From: a bacterium
Lineage (GTDB): Bacteria > Patescibacteriota > Gracilibacteria > JAUYGZ01
Direction of reading: 5' to 3'
Assembly: GCA_030699855.1 (NCBI GenBank)
Contig: JAUYKR010000044.1
Location: 1-8,212, forward strand
Length of the DNA stretch: 8,212 bases
The notes under the pieces were generated by a model. It had not been told where the DNA came from. It did not search any database and saw only the letters and a program-made list of their open reading frames with translations. Positions 5,597 to 8,212 of this stretch are shown here, piece after piece. Both the position numbers and the translations under genes were made by a program. Position 1 is the first letter of the stretch. Each line of letters begins with the position of its first letter.

Positions 5597-8212
5597 TCAC
5601 TTCCCCACAGCGAACTTCAAACTGTCCGAACCCTTTTGCTTCATCAGGCTGACCTGCATGACCTCTCCATCGTGGAGCTTATCATCCAGTAACTGAGTGG
5701 AGAGTTCGTCTTCGATCAAATCCTGGATGGTGCGGCGAACCGGTCTGGCGCCAAACTTGGGGTCGTAACTTTTCACCGCCAGGAAGTCGAGGGCTTTTTC
5801 CTGAATATCGATGCGGATGTGCTTTTTATCCAGGCGTTTTTGTAATTGATCCAGGTGTAGTTTCACGATCAACTTGATGTGTTCGTGGGTGAGGGGACGG
5901 AAGACGATGGTTTGATCGAGGCGATTGATAAATTCTGGTGAAAAGGCAGACTTTACCTCTTCCATAATGCCCTCTTTTAATTCGTTAAATTCCTCCTCTT
6001 CCTTTTTCAGTTGTCCTTTGTCGACCTCAAAGCCGATTTTGGCGGCCTTGTTGGTCATGCGGTCGGCGCCAATATTAGAAGTGAGCACGACGATGGTATT
6101 GCGGAAGTCTATTTTACGTCCTTTACCGTCCGTTAACTTACCCTCTTCCATGATTTGCAGCAGGATGTTCTGAGTGTCGCGATGAGCCTTTTCAATCTCG
6201 TCGAAGAGGACAATGGAGTAGGGGCGGTTGCGCACCGCTTCGGTCAACTGACCGCCTTCTTCGTAGCCGACGTAGCCGGCGGTGGTTCCCACCAGTCGCG
6301 ACACGTTGTGTCGCTCCATAAACTCCGACATGTCCACTTTTATCAAGGCATCCTGAGTTCCGTAAAATTCTTCCGCCAGCACTTTCAGCAACTCCGTCTT
6401 ACCCACGCCAGTGGGGCCCAGAAATAAAAAGCTTCCGATCGGTCGACGAGTGTCGGCGATGTTCGTGCGTGAGCGTCGGATCGACTGGGCAATGGTTTTG
6501 ATGGCCTGATCCTGGCCGACAATACGTCTGCCCAGAGTCTTCTCAATATTCTTCAGCCGTTCGATGTCGCTCTTCATCATTCGCGTGGCCGGAATGCCGG
6601 TGGCTCGGGAAATTGCCTCGGCGATGTGTTCGCCGGTGACGTGTGGCTTCAGGTCATCGGGCACTTCCGCCTTCTTGGCATGGCGAACCTGATCCTGAAT
6701 TTCCAGTTCCTTGTTGCGCAGCCGTGAGGCTTTTTCGTAATCCTGAGAGTGAACGGAGTCTTCCTTTTGTTTGACGATTTTGGACAGCTGAGCTTCCAGC
6801 TTCTCAATCTCTTCCATGTTGCCGTTGATCTGCAGGCTGATGAGCGAACAGGCTTCATCCAACATGTCGATGGCTTTGTCGGGAAGGAAGCGGTCGCTGA
6901 TATAGCGCTTGGAAAGCTCAACGGATGAAGTGACGGCGTCATCGTCGATCTTGATGGAATGATAGTCTTCGTAGGACTTCTTGAGTCCCTGCATGATCTT
7001 CACGGCATCTTCCTCAGATGGCTCATCGATCATCACCCTTTGAAAGCGTCGTTCCAGAGCCTTATCCTTTTCGATATGCTTTTGATATTCCGACAACGTG
7101 GTTGAACCTATCACTCGCACTCGTCCGCGAGCCAGAGCCGGTTTCAAAATATTGGCGGCGTCCAGGGATCCCTCCGCTCCTCCGGCTCCCACCACCGTGT
7201 GCAGCTCGTCGATGAAGAGAATAATGTCATTGTCCGTCTGAGCGGCCTCGTCGATCACGCGCTTCATGCGCTCTTCAAACTCTCCGCGGTACTTGGTTCC
7301 GGCCACCATAGAGGTCATGTCCAGCTCCAATACCCGTTTATCCAGCATGCCGATCGGTACATCCCGGGCGACGATGCGCTGGGCCAACCCTTCGGCGACG
7401 GCAGTCTTACCCACTCCCGGTTCGCCGATCAACACCGGATTGTTCTTGGTTTTTCGATTTAAAATGGCGATGATTCTTTGGATTTCGTCCTTGCGTCCGA
7501 TCACCGGATCGAGTTTTCCTTCGCGAGCCATTTCCGTAAAGTCGGTGGTGAAGAAATCCAAAGCCGGAGTTTTCGACGGCTTTTTCTGGCCGCCGTCCTT
7601 AGCCTTGTTGCCAACCAGGGTCTCCGCCATCTGGGGCGGCTGGCCGCCGCTCTGCATCTGGGCGCTGATGATCAGGCCCTGCAGTCCGTTCATAAAGTTT
7701 TCCAATGGGTTTCCGCTGCCTTGTCCTCCCGTTGGTGCTCCGGGTACGGCTCCCGGAAAGGGCATGCCCTGAGCCGGTACCACTCCGCCTTGTTCGCGGA
7801 ATTTGCCCTGCAAATATTCGAGCACGTCGTTCAAATTCACCTTCATGTTTTCCAAGATCACGGTAGCGGCGGTTTCCCGCTGGGTGCACAGAGCATACAA
7901 AATGTGGCTGGTGCTAATCTCTCCGTGTTGGAGCTTGAATGCCAACTGAATGGCATCCTCCAAAGTTTTCTTGGCGTAGCGGCTGAGCTTCTCGCCCGCG
8001 TCTACTTCCGCTCCAACCTTGATCGTTCCCACGTTGTCCAAAACCAATTGAACATTTTCCAGCGATACCCCAAAGTGCTCCAGAGCCTTGGCGGCGCTGC
8101 AATTCTTTTTCGCCAAAATTCCCAGCAGAATGTGCTCGGTGCCGATGTAGGTCGAATTCGATTTTTTGGCCACGCTCTCGGCGAACAGCAGAGCCTTCTT
8201 GGCATTCTCGGA
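5597..8212 (-). CDS. clpC: ClpC-type AAA+ unfoldase of the Clp protease (start outside window)
   Basis: The frame is open to base 8212 (871 visible residues). The GTG at 8173 is not the start, because the residues before it (SENAKKALLFAES) are the beginning of the Clp N-domain; only a few residues are missing. ClpC hexamers unfold proteins and feed them to ClpP in the cytosol. Numbered from the edge, the order is: double Clp_N repeat (1-140), long Gly/Pro/Gln-rich linker (about 140-218), D1 Walker A GEPGVGKT (263-270) and Walker B ILFIDE (331-336), a UVR-type middle domain (about 465-508) typical of ClpC and ClpE rather than ClpA, then D2 Walker A GPTGVGKT (599-606), Walker B IVLFDE (667-672) and sensor-2 GARPVRR (821-827). 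The IGF tripeptide (726-728) matches the loop that docks ClpP. All ATPase motifs are intact. The stop is TGA at 5599-5597, inside the outer arm of the inverted repeat. Confidence 0.97.
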   Translation of the reverse strand, partial: SENAKKALLFAESVAKKSNSTYIGTEHILLGILAKKNCSAAKALEHFGVSLENVQLVLDNVGTIKVGAEVDAGEKLSRYAKKTLEDAIQLAFKLQHGEISTSHILYALCTQRETAATVILENMKVNLNDVLEYLQGKFREQGGVVPAQGMPFPGAVPGAPTGGQGSGNPLENFMNGLQGLIISAQMQSGGQPPQMAETLVGNKAKDGGQKKPSKTPALDFFTTDFTEMAREGKLDPVIGRKDEIQRIIAILNRKTKNNPVLIGEPGVGKTAVAEGLAQRIVARDVPIGMLDKRVLELDMTSMVAGTKYRGEFEERMKRVIDEAAQTDNDIILFIDELHTVVGAGGAEGSLDAANILKPALARGRVRVIGSTTLSEYQKHIEKDKALERRFQRVMIDEPSEEDAVKIMQGLKKSYEDYHSIKIDDDAVTSSVELSKRYISDRFLPDKAIDMLDEACSLISLQINGNMEEIEKLEAQLSKIVKQKEDSVHSQDYEKASRLRNKELEIQDQVRHAKKAEVPDDLKPHVTGEHIAEAISRATGIPATRMMKSDIERLKNIEKTLGRRIVGQDQAIKTIAQSIRRSRTNIADTRRPIGSFLFLGPTGVGKTELLKVLAEEFYGTQDALIKVDMSEFMERHNVSRLVGTTAGYVGYEEGGQLTEAVRNRPYSIVLFDEIEKAHRDTQNILLQIMEEGKLTDGKGRKIDFRNTIVVLTSNIGADRMTNKAAKIGFEVDKGQLKKEEEEFNELKEGIMEEVKSAFSPEFINRLDQTIVFRPLTHEHIKLIVKLHLDQLQKRLDKKHIRIDIQEKALDFLAVKSYDPKFGARPVRRTIQDLIEDELSTQLLDDKLHDGEVMQVSLMKQKGSDSLKFAVGK

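Noticed and set aside
5457..5602. The long inverted repeat as an ordinary bidirectional intrinsic terminator
   Set aside because: The arms are AT-rich, the loop is 65 bases, and no U-tract follows either arm. A termination role is not excluded but is not supported by form.
7266..7772. A 168-codon plus-strand open frame opposite clpC
   Set aside because: Antisense shadow of conserved clpC ATPase coding sequence; no recognisable protein features.

Overview
The window carries six protein genes plus the 3' end of a seventh, packed tightly. There is no gene-free stretch longer than about 140 bases. No tRNA, rRNA, CRISPR array, insertion sequence or prophage gene was recognised. The make-up suggests a bacterium of the Candidate Phyla Radiation (Patescibacteria). 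The pointers are the left-edge zinc-ribbon protein with its FPLxxEExxKKGYRW and FYRKMGIPIP phrases, a bacterial TRM11/THUMP-type methyltransferase, a small membrane-anchored protein ending in an Ada-like module, and short intergenic gaps. This is inference from protein style, not a phylogenetic result. TGA ends gene 4977-5456, recG and clpC, so the TGA=Gly code of Gracilibacteria/Absconditabacteria does not apply.

Layout. 1-396 (+) is the C-terminal part of a double zinc-ribbon protein. After a 141-base gap with an extended -10 promoter, 538-1152 (+) encodes a nitroreductase-family flavoprotein. It converges on, and overlaps by 14 bp, the end of a minus-strand group transcribed from about 4935 down to 1139: TRM11-like RNA methyltransferase (4935-3763), RecG helicase (3746-1716) and a NUDIX hydrolase (1678-1139). 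The gaps are 16 and 37 bases, so the three look like one operon (tRNA/RNA modification, replication-fork rescue, nucleotide clean-up). A compact divergent promoter region at 4927-4964 separates this group from a plus-strand gene for a single-pass membrane protein (4977-5456). That gene converges on clpC (8212-5597, start beyond the right edge), a two-AAA ClpP-partner unfoldase. Between the two convergent ends lies a 25-bp inverted repeat with a 65-base centre.

The main non-routine signals are: (1) the long hairpin/MITE-like element at 5475-5589; (2) a heptanucleotide repeat array, direct then inverted, lying in frame inside the methyltransferase gene at 4147-4217; (3) a nearly symmetric bidirectional promoter whose minus-strand transcript would be leaderless or almost so; (4) a five-codon minicistron with the best Shine-Dalgarno of its operon just ahead of the NUDIX gene; (5) family-signature departures in the methyltransferase (no NPPY-type motif), the NUDIX box and the Ada-like domain. 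I found no clear sign of a large new defence or mobile system.
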